Below, piece by piece: positions 20,327-28,435 of a stretch of DNA of 64,000 bases (position 1 is its first letter; each line of letters opens with the position of its first letter). The translations under genes and the position numbers were made by a program. Location of the stretch: contig NC_013194.1 of assembly GCF_000024165.1 (NCBI RefSeq), positions 4,278,001-4,342,000 of the forward strand, read 5' to 3'. Under the pieces are notes generated by a model. That model made no database searches. It saw only the letters and a program-made list of their open reading frames with translations, and was not told where the DNA came from. This stretch comes from Accumulibacter phosphatis. Lineage in GTDB: Bacteria; Pseudomonadota; Gammaproteobacteria; Burkholderiales; Rhodocyclaceae.

Positions 20327-22291
20327 TCAGCCGCGCAGTTGTTCGAGAATGGCCGGATTCTCGAGCGTCGACACATCCTGCGCGACGGTTTCCCCCTTGG
20401 CCAGAGAACGCAGCAGACGGCGCATGATTTTGCCGGATCGTGTCTTCGGCAGGTTCTCACCGAAGCGCAGATCCTTGGGTTTGGCAATCGGCCCGATCTC
20501 ACGGCCAACATGATCCTGCAATTCCTTGATCATCTTCTTCGCTGCCTCGCCGGTTGGCCGCGGCCCTTTCAGCACGACAAAGGCACAGATCGCCTCGCCG
20601 GTCAGATCATCCGGCCGGCCAACCACCGCCGCTTCCGCGACCATCGGGTGTGAAACCAGTGCGGACTCGATTTCCATCGTTCCCATCCGATGCCCGGAGA
20701 CGTTGAGCACATCGTCGATACGCCCGGTAATCGTGAAATAGCCCGTATTGACATCGCGTATCGAACCGTCGCCGGCAAGGTACAGCTTGCCATTGAAGTC
20801 GTCAGGATAGTAGGACTTCTTGAACCGCTCGGGATCGCCCCAGATGTTGCGAATCATCGCCGGCCACGGCCTCTTGACAACGAGCAGGCCACCCTTGCCC
20901 CAGTCGAGCTCGGTGCCGGTTTCATCGACGACGGCAGCCTGGATACCGGGGAAAGGCAGGGTGCAGGAGCCCGGCACCAGCGGTGTGACGCCCGGCAGTG
21001 GGGTAATCATGTGGCCGCCGGTTTCGGTCTGCCAGAAGGTATCGACGATTGGGCAACGGCCGCCGCCGACGCTATCGTAGTACCACTGCCAGGCGGCCGG
21101 ATTGATCGGCTCGCCAACCGTCCCGAGCAGGCGCAGAGACGACAGGTCGTACTGCGTGGGCGCAACCGCCTGATTGGTATCGGCCGCCTTGACCAGCGAG
21201 CGGATCGCGGTCGGCGCCGTGTAAAAGATATTGACCTTGTGGTCCTGGATCATCTTCCAGAAACGACCGGCATCGGGATAGGTCGGGATGCCTTCGAAAA
21301 CGATCTCGGTACCGCCGCAGGCGAGTGGCCCATAGGTGATGTAGGTGTGACCGGTCACCCAGCCGATGTCCGCCGTGCACCAGAAGAGATCGTTGGGCTT
21401 CAGGTCGAAGGTCCACTTCATCGTCACGATCGCATGCAGCAGGTAGCCACCGGTCGAGTGCTGCACGCCCTTCGGCTTGCCCGTCGAACCCGAGGTGTAG
21501 AGCAGAAAAAGCGGGTGCTCGGCTTCCACCCATTCCGGCTCGCAGACATCGGACTGGCCGGCGATCACGTCGTGCCACCAGATGTCACGGCCGGCGACCA
21601 TGTTGCAGGCGCCGCCGGTGCGCTGGAGGACGATGACATCCTTGATCGACTCGCAACCACCGAGGGCGATACCTTCGTCGACGGCCGGCTTGAGCGGGAT
21701 CTTCTTGCCACCCCGGCACTGCTCGTCGGCGGTGATCACCGCGACGGCACCGGCGTCGTTGATCCGGTCGCGCACCGACTGCGCGGAGAAACCACCGAAG
21801 ACCACCGAGTGAATGGCGCCGATGCGCGCACAGGCCTGCATCGCGACAATTCCCTCGACACCCATCGACATGTAGATGACGACCCGGTCCCCTTTCTTGA
21901 TACCGCGCGCACGCAGGCCGTTGGCGAACTGGCTGACGCGGGACAGCAATTCCTTGTAGGTGACCCTGGTGACGGCGCCGTCATCGGCTTCGAAGACGAT
22001 CGCCACCTTGTCGCCGAGACCCGCCTCGATGTTGCGGTCGAGGCAGTTGTAGGAAGCGTTCAGAGTACCGTCGGCAAACCACTTGAAAAACGGGGCATTG
22101 GACTCGTCAAGCACCTGGGTGAACGGCTGCTTCCACGACACGTGTTCACGCGCCAGCCGTGCCCAGTAGCCCGTGTAGTCCTTGGCTGCCTCGGCACACA
22201 AGGCCTTGTAGGCATCCATGCCGGAAATCGTTGCCTGTTTGACAAACTCGGCGGATGGCTCAATGAAAGTTACGGCCTCGTTCAGTGACAT
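20327..22291 (-). CDS. acs: Acetyl-CoA synthetase
   Basis: A 654-residue AMP-forming acetate:CoA ligase. It adenylates acetate and transfers it to CoA, giving acetyl-CoA for the TCA cycle or polyhydroxyalkanoate synthesis. Motifs are the P-loop YTSGSTGKPKGVQHSTGG, WQTETGGHMI, and the C-terminal catalytic and regulatory lysine in TRSGKIMRRLL, the site acetylated in Salmonella Acs. I chose ATG 22291 (MSLNEAV) because AGGAG stands eight bases upstream; longer readings are non-family. It heads a minus-strand module with the sensor protein and symporter genes. The 261 bases upstream, shared with a divergent UPF0114 gene, show no clear -35/-10 pair. Confidence 0.97.
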   Translation of the reverse strand: MSLNEAVTFIEPSAEFVKQATISGMDAYKALCAEAAKDYTGYWARLAREHVSWKQPFTQVLDESNAPFFKWFADGTLNASYNCLDRNIEAGLGDKVAIVFEADDGAVTRVTYKELLSRVSQFANGLRARGIKKGDRVVIYMSMGVEGIVAMQACARIGAIHSVVFGGFSAQSVRDRINDAGAVAVITADEQCRGGKKIPLKPAVDEGIALGGCESIKDVIVLQRTGGACNMVAGRDIWWHDVIAGQSDVCEPEWVEAEHPLFLLYTSGSTGKPKGVQHSTGGYLLHAIVTMKWTFDLKPNDLFWCTADIGWVTGHTYITYGPLACGGTEIVFEGIPTYPDAGRFWKMIQDHKVNIFYTAPTAIRSLVKAADTNQAVAPTQYDLSSLRLLGTVGEPINPAAWQWYYDSVGGGRCPIVDTFWQTETGGHMITPLPGVTPLVPGSCTLPFPGIQAAVVDETGTELDWGKGGLLVVKRPWPAMIRNIWGDPERFKKSYYPDDFNGKLYLAGDGSIRDVNTGYFTITGRIDDVLNVSGHRMGTMEIESALVSHPMVAEAAVVGRPDDLTGEAICAFVVLKGPRPTGEAAKKMIKELQDHVGREIGPIAKPKDLRFGENLPKTRSGKIMRRLLRSLAKGETVAQDVSTLENPAILEQLRG

Positions 22292-22552
22292 GTTCGATCT
22301 CCTGTGCAGTATTTTGTTAGAGGATTCAAGACGTCGAATGCGGCAGACAGCGAAAGTGAGCAAGTGTTGGCGACCTCGCCGCGCGGCGGCTAGACAATAC
22401 CCCAGAGTGCCGCTCCGTGTCGCGTCAACTGCCGCCGATTAAACGCCGCCAATCTTACACACCACTTACGCCACAGCGCGTGGGCACAAGCGAAAGCCGG
22501 CCTTCATTGATGCTAGAATTCAGCGTCCAGGAACCCACGAAGCCGAAGCAAA

Positions 22553-23110
22553 ATGGCATCAATGAAACCCACCGTCGACAAGCTCGAGATGTTCATCTTC
22601 TGGAGCCGCTGGCTGCAGGCGCCACTCTATCTCGGCCTGATCATCGCCCAGGGCGCCTACGTGTATCTGTTCATGAGCGAGTTGTGGCACCTCATTCACA
22701 ACCTGTTTTTCAGTAGCACGCGCATCAGCGAGACGGAGGTCATGCTTGTCGTCCTCGGCCTGATCGACGTGGTAATGATCGCCAACCTGCTGATCATGGT
22801 CATCATCGGCGGCTATGAGACCTTTGTCTCCCGACTCGACCTCGAAGGCCATCCCGACCAGCCGGAATGGCTGTCGCACGTCAATGCCGGCGTGCTCAAG
22901 ATCAAGCTGTCGACGGCCATCATCGGCATTTCGTCGATCCACCTCCTGAAAACCTTCATCAACGCCGGCAACATGAACGAGCACACGATCAAGTGGCAGG
23001 TCGTCATCCATGCGGTATTTCTCCTCTCCGCGCTGTCCATGGTCTGGGTCGATCGAGTAATGACCCAGACGCTCGCGCTGAGCAGGTCGCAGCACGGAGC
23101 GCAGCACTGA
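22553..23110 (+). CDS. UPF0114 (TIGR00645, YqhA-like) membrane protein
   Basis: A 185-residue membrane protein with about four hydrophobic helices (near 22-45, 65-92, 115-138 and 148-168). It carries the conserved segments FWSRWLQAPLYLGLIIAQ, VVMIANLLIMVIIGGYETFV and IHLLKTFI of the family. Its function is unknown. ATG 22553 was chosen; an in-frame ATG at 22562 is also possible, and no strong ribosome-binding site separates them. A TAGAAT at about 22512 may be its -10 box. It is divergent from acs and 59 bases upstream of fumarase, so a two-gene transcript is likely. Confidence 0.88.
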   Translation: MASMKPTVDKLEMFIFWSRWLQAPLYLGLIIAQGAYVYLFMSELWHLIHNLFFSSTRISETEVMLVVLGLIDVVMIANLLIMVIIGGYETFVSRLDLEGHPDQPEWLSHVNAGVLKIKLSTAIIGISSIHLLKTFINAGNMNEHTIKWQVVIHAVFLLSALSMVWVDRVMTQTLALSRSQHGAQH

Positions 23111-23169
23111 CGGAACGACGGAACACCCGCAGCGGGGCTTCCCGCGCTACCCACCAAAGAGAGCCTGAA

Positions 23170-24690
23170 ATGACCACTATCAAGCAGGAAGACTTCATTC
23201 AGAGCGTCGCCGACGCGTTCCAGTACATCAGCTACTATCACCCGCTCGACTACATCAAGGCGCTTGGCGCGGCCTACGAGCGGGAGCAAAGCCCGGCAGC
23301 GCGCGACGCGATCGCCCAGATTCTCACCAACAGCCGCATGTGCGCGGAAGGTCACCGCCCCATCTGCCAGGATACGGGCATCGCCGTGATCTTCCTCAAG
23401 GTCGGCATGGACGTGCACTGGGACGCCGCGCTGTCGGTGCAGGAAATGTGCAACGAGGGCGTTCGTCGGGCCTACAACAATCCCGACAACAAGTTGCGCG
23501 CGTCGGTACTTCTCGACCCGGCCGGCGCGCGCAAGAACTCGCGCGACAACACGCCGGCGGTCGTCCACTACGAGATCGTTCCCGGCCACCACGTCGAAGT
23601 CATCTGCGCGGCCAAGGGCGGGGGCTCGGAGAACAAGTCGAAGTTTTACGCGCTCAACCCCTCCGACTCGATCGTCGACTGGGTGCTGAAGACGGTGCCG
23701 ACGATGGGAGCGGGCTGGTGTCCGCCGGGCATCCTCGGCATCGGCATTGGCGGCACGCCGGAGAAGGCGATGCTGCTGGCCAAGGAATCATTGATGGCGC
23801 CGGTCGACATCCACGAACTCATCGCCCGTGGCGCGGCCAACCGCGTTGAGGAACTGCGCCTCGAGCTCTACGAGAAGGTCAACGCGCTGGGCATCGGTGC
23901 CCAGGGCCTCGGTGGTCTGACTACCGTACTCGACGTCAAGATCCTCGACTACCCGACGCATGCCGCGAGCCTGCCAGTGGCGATGATCCCGAACTGTGCC
24001 GCAACTCGCCACGCACACTTCCATCTCGACGGTTCCGGGCCAGCCGTCCTGACCCCACCCGATCTTGCCGAGTGGCCCAGGGTCAACTGGGCACCCGACA
24101 CAGAGACCTCGACGCGGGTGAATCTCGACGCGCTGACACCCGCCGAAGTCGCTGCCTGGAAGCCCGGCCAGACGTTGCTGCTCAACGGCAGGATGCTGAC
24201 CGGCCGCGATGCAGCCCACCAGCGCATCCAGGAAATGCTCGCCAGAGGCGAGAAACTGCCCGTCGATTTCACCAACCGCGTCATCTACTACGTCGGGCCG
24301 GTTGACCCCGTTCGCGACGAAGCGGTCGGCCCGGCAGGTCCGACGACGGCCACACGCATGGACAAGTTCACCGAAATGATGCTTGCCCAGACCGGACTGA
24401 TCTCGATGGTCGGCAAAGCGGAACGCGGCCCGACCGCGATCGAGGCGATACGCAAGCACCGGTCGGCCTACCTGATGGCCGTCGGCGGTGCCGCTTATCT
24501 GGTGGCCAAGGCGATCAAGACCGCAAAGGTGGTCGGTTTTGCGGATCTCGGCATGGAAGCGATCTACGAGTTCGACGTCAAGGACATGCCGGTCACGGTT
24601 GCGGTGGATTCGGCCGGCACGTCGGTGCACAACACCGGACCCAAGGAATGGCAGGCCAGGATCGGCAAGATCCCGGTCGCTGTAGCCTGA
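23170..24690 (+). CDS. fum: Class I fumarate hydratase (Fe-S)
   Basis: A 506-residue oxygen-sensitive [4Fe-4S] fumarase of the FumA/FumB class, interconverting fumarate and malate in the TCA cycle. The alpha-like domain has the first cluster cysteine in RPICQDTGIA; NALGIGAQGLGG and MIPNCAATRHAHF hold further conserved positions. The beta-like C-terminal domain contains LLNGRMLTGRDAAHQRI and YYVGPVD. Length fits the single-chain enzyme. ATG 23170 follows GAGCC weakly. The stretch after it holds a GC hairpin before the next gene. Confidence 0.94.
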   Translation: MTTIKQEDFIQSVADAFQYISYYHPLDYIKALGAAYEREQSPAARDAIAQILTNSRMCAEGHRPICQDTGIAVIFLKVGMDVHWDAALSVQEMCNEGVRRAYNNPDNKLRASVLLDPAGARKNSRDNTPAVVHYEIVPGHHVEVICAAKGGGSENKSKFYALNPSDSIVDWVLKTVPTMGAGWCPPGILGIGIGGTPEKAMLLAKESLMAPVDIHELIARGAANRVEELRLELYEKVNALGIGAQGLGGLTTVLDVKILDYPTHAASLPVAMIPNCAATRHAHFHLDGSGPAVLTPPDLAEWPRVNWAPDTETSTRVNLDALTPAEVAAWKPGQTLLLNGRMLTGRDAAHQRIQEMLARGEKLPVDFTNRVIYYVGPVDPVRDEAVGPAGPTTATRMDKFTEMMLAQTGLISMVGKAERGPTAIEAIRKHRSAYLMAVGGAAYLVAKAIKTAKVVGFADLGMEAIYEFDVKDMPVTVAVDSAGTSVHNTGPKEWQARIGKIPVAVA

Positions 24691-24712
24691 ATACCCCTAC
24701 CTAACGGACAGC

Positions 24713-24733
24713 AAGCCGGCCGTATGCCGGCTT
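24713..24733 (+). promoter_or_regulatory. Hairpin with CGTAT loop upstream of ridA-like gene
   Basis: AAGCCGGC (24713-24720) and GCCGGCTT (24726-24733) pair perfectly around CGTAT. It lies between the fumarase stop (24690) and the ridA-like start (24755), about ten bases before CTGGAG. Only three T residues follow, so it may be a weak terminator for fumarase or a leader structure. The loop resembles the CGTAC loop of the carA leader stem. Confidence 0.55.
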
Positions 24734-24754
24734 CGCCTTTCCTGGAGAAAGCCC

Positions 24755-25099
24755 ATGGCGATAGAGCGGCACGGCACGACACAACGGTATTCCGACATTT
24801 GTGCGTATGGCAACACGATCTATCTCGTCGAGACGCCGCAAACGCTTGACGCCAATGTCGCCACGCAGACACGCGAAGTCCTCGCCGGAGTCGAGAAGCT
24901 CCTCGAGCAGGCCGGCAGCGACAAGACGCGGCTGCTCATGGTAACGATTTACCTGCGCGATATCGACGATGCCATCGCCGTGAACGCCGTCTGGGACCGT
25001 TGGGTTCCGCGTGGCACCGCTCCGGCCCGGATTTGCGTCGAAGCGAAGCTGGCCCATCACGACTTCTTGCTGGAAGTCGCGGTGATTGCCGCCCGCTAG
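24755..25099 (+). CDS. RidA/YjgF-family protein
   Basis: A 114-residue YjgF/YER057c/UK114 fold protein. The conserved C-terminal segment is APARICVEAKLAHHDFLLEVAVIA, where the Arg is the ligand-binding position used by RidA to hydrolyse reactive enamines and imines from PLP enzymes. Relative to archetypal RidA, the N-terminal part is diverged: GNTIYLVETPQTLDANVATQTREVL replaces the usual G-x-x-x-x-S-G-Q segment. It is therefore probably one of the Rid subfamilies rather than RidA itself. GGAGA about eight bases upstream supports ATG 24755. murI begins 16 bases after it. Confidence 0.85.
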   Translation: MAIERHGTTQRYSDICAYGNTIYLVETPQTLDANVATQTREVLAGVEKLLEQAGSDKTRLLMVTIYLRDIDDAIAVNAVWDRWVPRGTAPARICVEAKLAHHDFLLEVAVIAAR

Positions 25100-25115
25100 C
25101 GCTGTACGCTAGCGG

Positions 25116-25901
25116 ATGATCGGTGTTTTCGACAGCGGACTCGGCGGGCTCTCGGTGTTGGCGGCCATCGCCCGCGCGCTACCGCGAGCCGACCTGGTGT
25201 ACCTCGCCGATACCGCCCACGTTCCCTATGGCGACAAGGACGATGCGTTCATCCGCAGCCGCGTCCTGCGTATCGGCCGTCACCTGGTCGACCAGGGTTG
25301 CGGCGTCATTGTCGTCGCCTGCAACACTGCGACCGCCGCCGCCGTCGCTGCGTTTCGTGAAAGCTTCCCCATGCTGCCCGTGGTCGGCGTCGAACCCGGC
25401 GTCAAACCGGCCGCGGCCGCGTCACGCAGCGGCCGGATCGCCGTGCTCGCCACGGCCTCGACGGCGCGCAGCCAACGCCTGGCGCAGCTTATCCGGCAAC
25501 ATGCCGGATCGGTACGGGTCGACGTGGAGCCCTGCCCGGGGTGGGCCACGCGAGTGGAGAGCCTGCGCCTCGAGGATCCCGATTTTGTCGAGGAAGCGCG
25601 CCAGCATCTCGCCCCGCTGCTCGCCGCCGGCGTCGACCAGATCGTCCTCGGCTGTACCCACTATGCCTTCCTTTGCCCGACGCTCGAACCGATCGTCGCC
25701 CAGAGGGCGTCGCTGGTCGATGTCGCCGACGCGGTCGCCCGCCAGTGCGTCCGGCTTGCCGGAGCATCGGCTCGGGGTCGGGGCCAGCTGAGGCTACTCG
25801 CCACCGCGCAACCGGAGCGACTGGATGCCGCCCTCCCGGCCCTCGGGCTGACCTGGCTACGCAATCGCCTGAGTGATCCGACGCGCTTGGTGGTCGCTTG
25901 A
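25116..25901 (+). CDS. murI: Glutamate racemase
   Basis: A 261-residue cofactor-independent racemase that makes D-glutamate for peptidoglycan. The motifs are the N-terminal GVFDSGLGGLSVL, the first catalytic cysteine in VVACNTATA (about residue 69) and the second in LGCTHYAFL (about residue 180); together they act as a two-base pair. VYLADTAHVPYG is also conserved. The start at ATG 25116 has no strong ribosome-binding site, and coupling with the preceding Rid gene (stop 16 bases upstream) is likely. The stop overlaps the TTG start of the next gene. Confidence 0.95.
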   Translation: MIGVFDSGLGGLSVLAAIARALPRADLVYLADTAHVPYGDKDDAFIRSRVLRIGRHLVDQGCGVIVVACNTATAAAVAAFRESFPMLPVVGVEPGVKPAAAASRSGRIAVLATASTARSQRLAQLIRQHAGSVRVDVEPCPGWATRVESLRLEDPDFVEEARQHLAPLLAAGVDQIVLGCTHYAFLCPTLEPIVAQRASLVDVADAVARQCVRLAGASARGRGQLRLLATAQPERLDAALPALGLTWLRNRLSDPTRLVVA

Positions 25902-27217
25902 GCGTTGACTGCACGACGTCGGCACAACGGGTCGCGGTCATTGGTGGCGGACCGGCCGGCCTGATGGCAGCCGAGACCATCAGCCGCCACGGGGTCGGCG
26001 TTGATCTCTACGATGCCATGCCCTCAGTCGGCCGCAAGTTTCTGATGGCCGGCAAGGGCGGCCTCAACATTACGCACTCGGAGCCAGACGCCGCCTTCTG
26101 CAGCCGCTATGGCGGCCGCGAGGACCGCCTCAAACCTTTGCTCGCCGCCTTCGGGCCCACTGCCGTACGCGACTGGATGTGCGGCCTTGGGGTCGACAGC
26201 TTCGTCGGCAGTTCCGGACGCGTCTTCCCTGCCGGCATGAAGGCGGCACCGCTGCTGCGTGCCTGGCAGCAGCGCCTGCGCACAAACGGCGTGCGGTTTC
26301 ACGTTCGCCACCGCTGGCACGGCTGGACGCGCAGCACCGGCGAACGCACTGCTTTGTTCTTCCTCACTCCGAACGGCGAACGGCGCTGCCAGGCGAACGC
26401 GGTGGTATTGGCGGTCGGTGGTGGAAGTTGGGCCAGACTCGGCTCGGACGGACGCTGGTGCGCCTTCCTCGCCGAGGCCGGAGTAGCGCTCGCCCCGCTG
26501 CGTCCGGCAAACTGCGGTTTCGATGTTGGCTGGAGTCAGCACCTTCGCGAACGCTTTGCCGGTCAGCCGGTCAAGCCGGTGGTGCTCTCTTTCCTCGACC
26601 GGACCGGGGCTCGGCACCAGCGGCTTGGCGAGTTCGTGCTCACCGCAACCGGCGTGGAAGGCAGCGGCATCTACGCTCTCTCGGCGCTTTTGCGCGACGA
26701 GATCGAAGCGCGTGGGTCGGCGACGCTGCACCTCGATCTGCTGCCTGGCTACGACCAGGAGCGGGTCATCAGGGAACTGGCGCGTCCGCGTGGCGCGCGC
26801 TCGCTGGCGAGCCATCTGCAAAGCCGCCTGCGGCTCAAGGGCGTCAAGCTCGGACTACTGCATGAATGCCTTTCGGCAGAGACTATGGTCGATCCTCAGC
26901 GCCTGGGGGCGGCCATCAAGTGCCTGCCGCTGCGCCTTCTCGCCCCGCGGCCGCTCGACGAGGCGATCAGCAGTGCCGGTGGCGTATGCTTCGAGGCACT
27001 CGACGAGCGGCTGATGCTCAGCAGTCTTCCCGGCATCTTTTGCGCCGGCGAAATGCTCGACTGGGAGGCACCCACCGGCGGCTACCTGCTCACCGCGTGT
27101 CTGGCCAGCGGCCGCGCCGCCGGTCAAGGCGTGCTGGCCTGGTTGGGGACCACGGGTCAAGAGCTCACCTCGGGCTCCCGCTTGACCGATGAGCCGCCGC
27201 CAGGATGGCTCGCCTGA
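25898..27217 (+). CDS. TIGR03862-type flavoprotein (HI0933-like)
   Basis: A 439-residue FAD-binding protein of the HI0933/BaiN-like family, TIGR03862 subgroup. The Rossmann motif is VAVIGGGPAGLMAAE (about residues 12-26). It is followed by GRKFLMAGKGGLNITHSE, characteristic of the family, and by the C-terminal FAD contact GIFCAGEMLDWEAPTGGYLL. The substrate is unknown; it is annotated as an NAD(P)/FAD-dependent oxidoreductase. The only reasonable start is TTG 25898, which overlaps the murI stop by four bases (TTGA). It in turn overlaps the next gene by 13 bases, so the three genes form a tight translational chain. Confidence 0.85.
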   Translation: MSVDCTTSAQRVAVIGGGPAGLMAAETISRHGVGVDLYDAMPSVGRKFLMAGKGGLNITHSEPDAAFCSRYGGREDRLKPLLAAFGPTAVRDWMCGLGVDSFVGSSGRVFPAGMKAAPLLRAWQQRLRTNGVRFHVRHRWHGWTRSTGERTALFFLTPNGERRCQANAVVLAVGGGSWARLGSDGRWCAFLAEAGVALAPLRPANCGFDVGWSQHLRERFAGQPVKPVVLSFLDRTGARHQRLGEFVLTATGVEGSGIYALSALLRDEIEARGSATLHLDLLPGYDQERVIRELARPRGARSLASHLQSRLRLKGVKLGLLHECLSAETMVDPQRLGAAIKCLPLRLLAPRPLDEAISSAGGVCFEALDERLMLSSLPGIFCAGEMLDWEAPTGGYLLTACLASGRAAGQGVLAWLGTTGQELTSGSRLTDEPPPGWLA

Positions 27218-28227
27218 ACGCGCTCCGGCCGGCCGGCCCACAAGACTACGCCGCCTGGATCCTGGCCGTGGCAGCGATGGTCACGGTGATCAGCATTCAC
27301 CTGCTGCCGGCCCTGATTGCGGGACTGCTGGTCTATGAACTGGTCCATGTTCTGGCACCACTGTTTTCGCGCCATCTCTCGAACGCCCGCGCCAGGGGTC
27401 TGGCCGTCGGCCTGGTGGTGCTGGTCGTGGTCGGTGCCGTGACGGGGGCCGTGCTCGGGGTCTTGGCTTTCATGGGCAGCGAGGGCGGTAGTTTCGCCGC
27501 CCTGCTGGCCAAGATGGCTGAGATCATCGAGACCTCACGCTCGACCTTGCCCGCTTGGTTGGCCGATTTGCTGCCACGGGACGTTGAGGCACTACGCGAG
27601 CGCGCCAGCCACTGGCTGCGCGAGCATGCCGCCGAACTGCAACTGATTGGCAAGGAGACGGGGCACATGCTCGCCCACGTGCTGATCGGCATGGTCATCG
27701 GCGGCATGGTGTCGCTGCGCGAAGGTGCTGCCTCCGGCACGAGTGGGCCGCTGGCACTGGCTCTCGCCGAACGAATCTTTCGTCTGGGTGAGGCGTTTCG
27801 GCGCGTGGTCTTCGCGCAAGTGCGCATCTCGGCACTGAACACCTTGTTTACCGCGCTCTATCTGGGTGTATTGCTGCCCCTGTTCGGCGTCCATCTGCCG
27901 CTCACCAAGACCATGATCGTCGTCACTTTCCTGGCTGGACTACTGCCAGTGGTCGGCAACCTGATCTCCAACAGCGTCATCTTCGTCGTCAGTCTGGCGC
28001 ATTCGCCGGGGGTCGCAATCTCCTCGCTTGCCTTTCTCGTCGTGATTCACAAACTCGAGTATTTCCTCAACGCGCGTATTGTCGGCGCCCAGATCAGGGC
28101 GAGCGCCTGGGAACTGCTGACCGCGATGCTGGTCATGGAAGGCTGCTTCGGCCTCGCCGGTCTGGTCGCGGCGCCCATCTGTTACGCGTGGCTGAAGGAC
28201 GAACTTGCGAGCCGTCACCTTATCTGA
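27205..28227 (+). CDS. AI-2E-type family transporter
   Basis: A 340-residue polytopic membrane protein of the AI-2E transporter (PerM/YdiK/TqsA) family. Helices are predicted at about 17-50, 65-90, 155-175, 210-235, 240-270 and 290-320. The FLAGLLPVVGNLISNSVIFVVSL segment corresponds to the family's most conserved region. Members include Na+/H+ exchangers and a putative autoinducer-2 exporter; the substrate here cannot be told. ATG 27205 lies inside the end of the flavoprotein gene. A 208-base gap without coding follows before prfC. Confidence 0.85.
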   Translation: MARLNALRPAGPQDYAAWILAVAAMVTVISIHLLPALIAGLLVYELVHVLAPLFSRHLSNARARGLAVGLVVLVVVGAVTGAVLGVLAFMGSEGGSFAALLAKMAEIIETSRSTLPAWLADLLPRDVEALRERASHWLREHAAELQLIGKETGHMLAHVLIGMVIGGMVSLREGAASGTSGPLALALAERIFRLGEAFRRVVFAQVRISALNTLFTALYLGVLLPLFGVHLPLTKTMIVVTFLAGLLPVVGNLISNSVIFVVSLAHSPGVAISSLAFLVVIHKLEYFLNARIVGAQIRASAWELLTAMLVMEGCFGLAGLVAAPICYAWLKDELASRHLI

Positions 28228-28435
28228 CAAAGCGCTGCCGCGTCTGAACATTCGCCGACGCGGCCGGCGCGCGGGCGAACCGCGATCACGCGCGACTTTG
28301 CTCAATCCGCGCGGCAGGCGCCGCGGTTCCAGCTCGGCCCGAGTCTTGCTATAGTTCGTGCTGCGTACCGCCAGCGGGTCAGCTTGCATCTTCCCGGCCG
28401 GCGGCTTTTCTTTTCCTGCCGGCGAAAGTTTCCTG

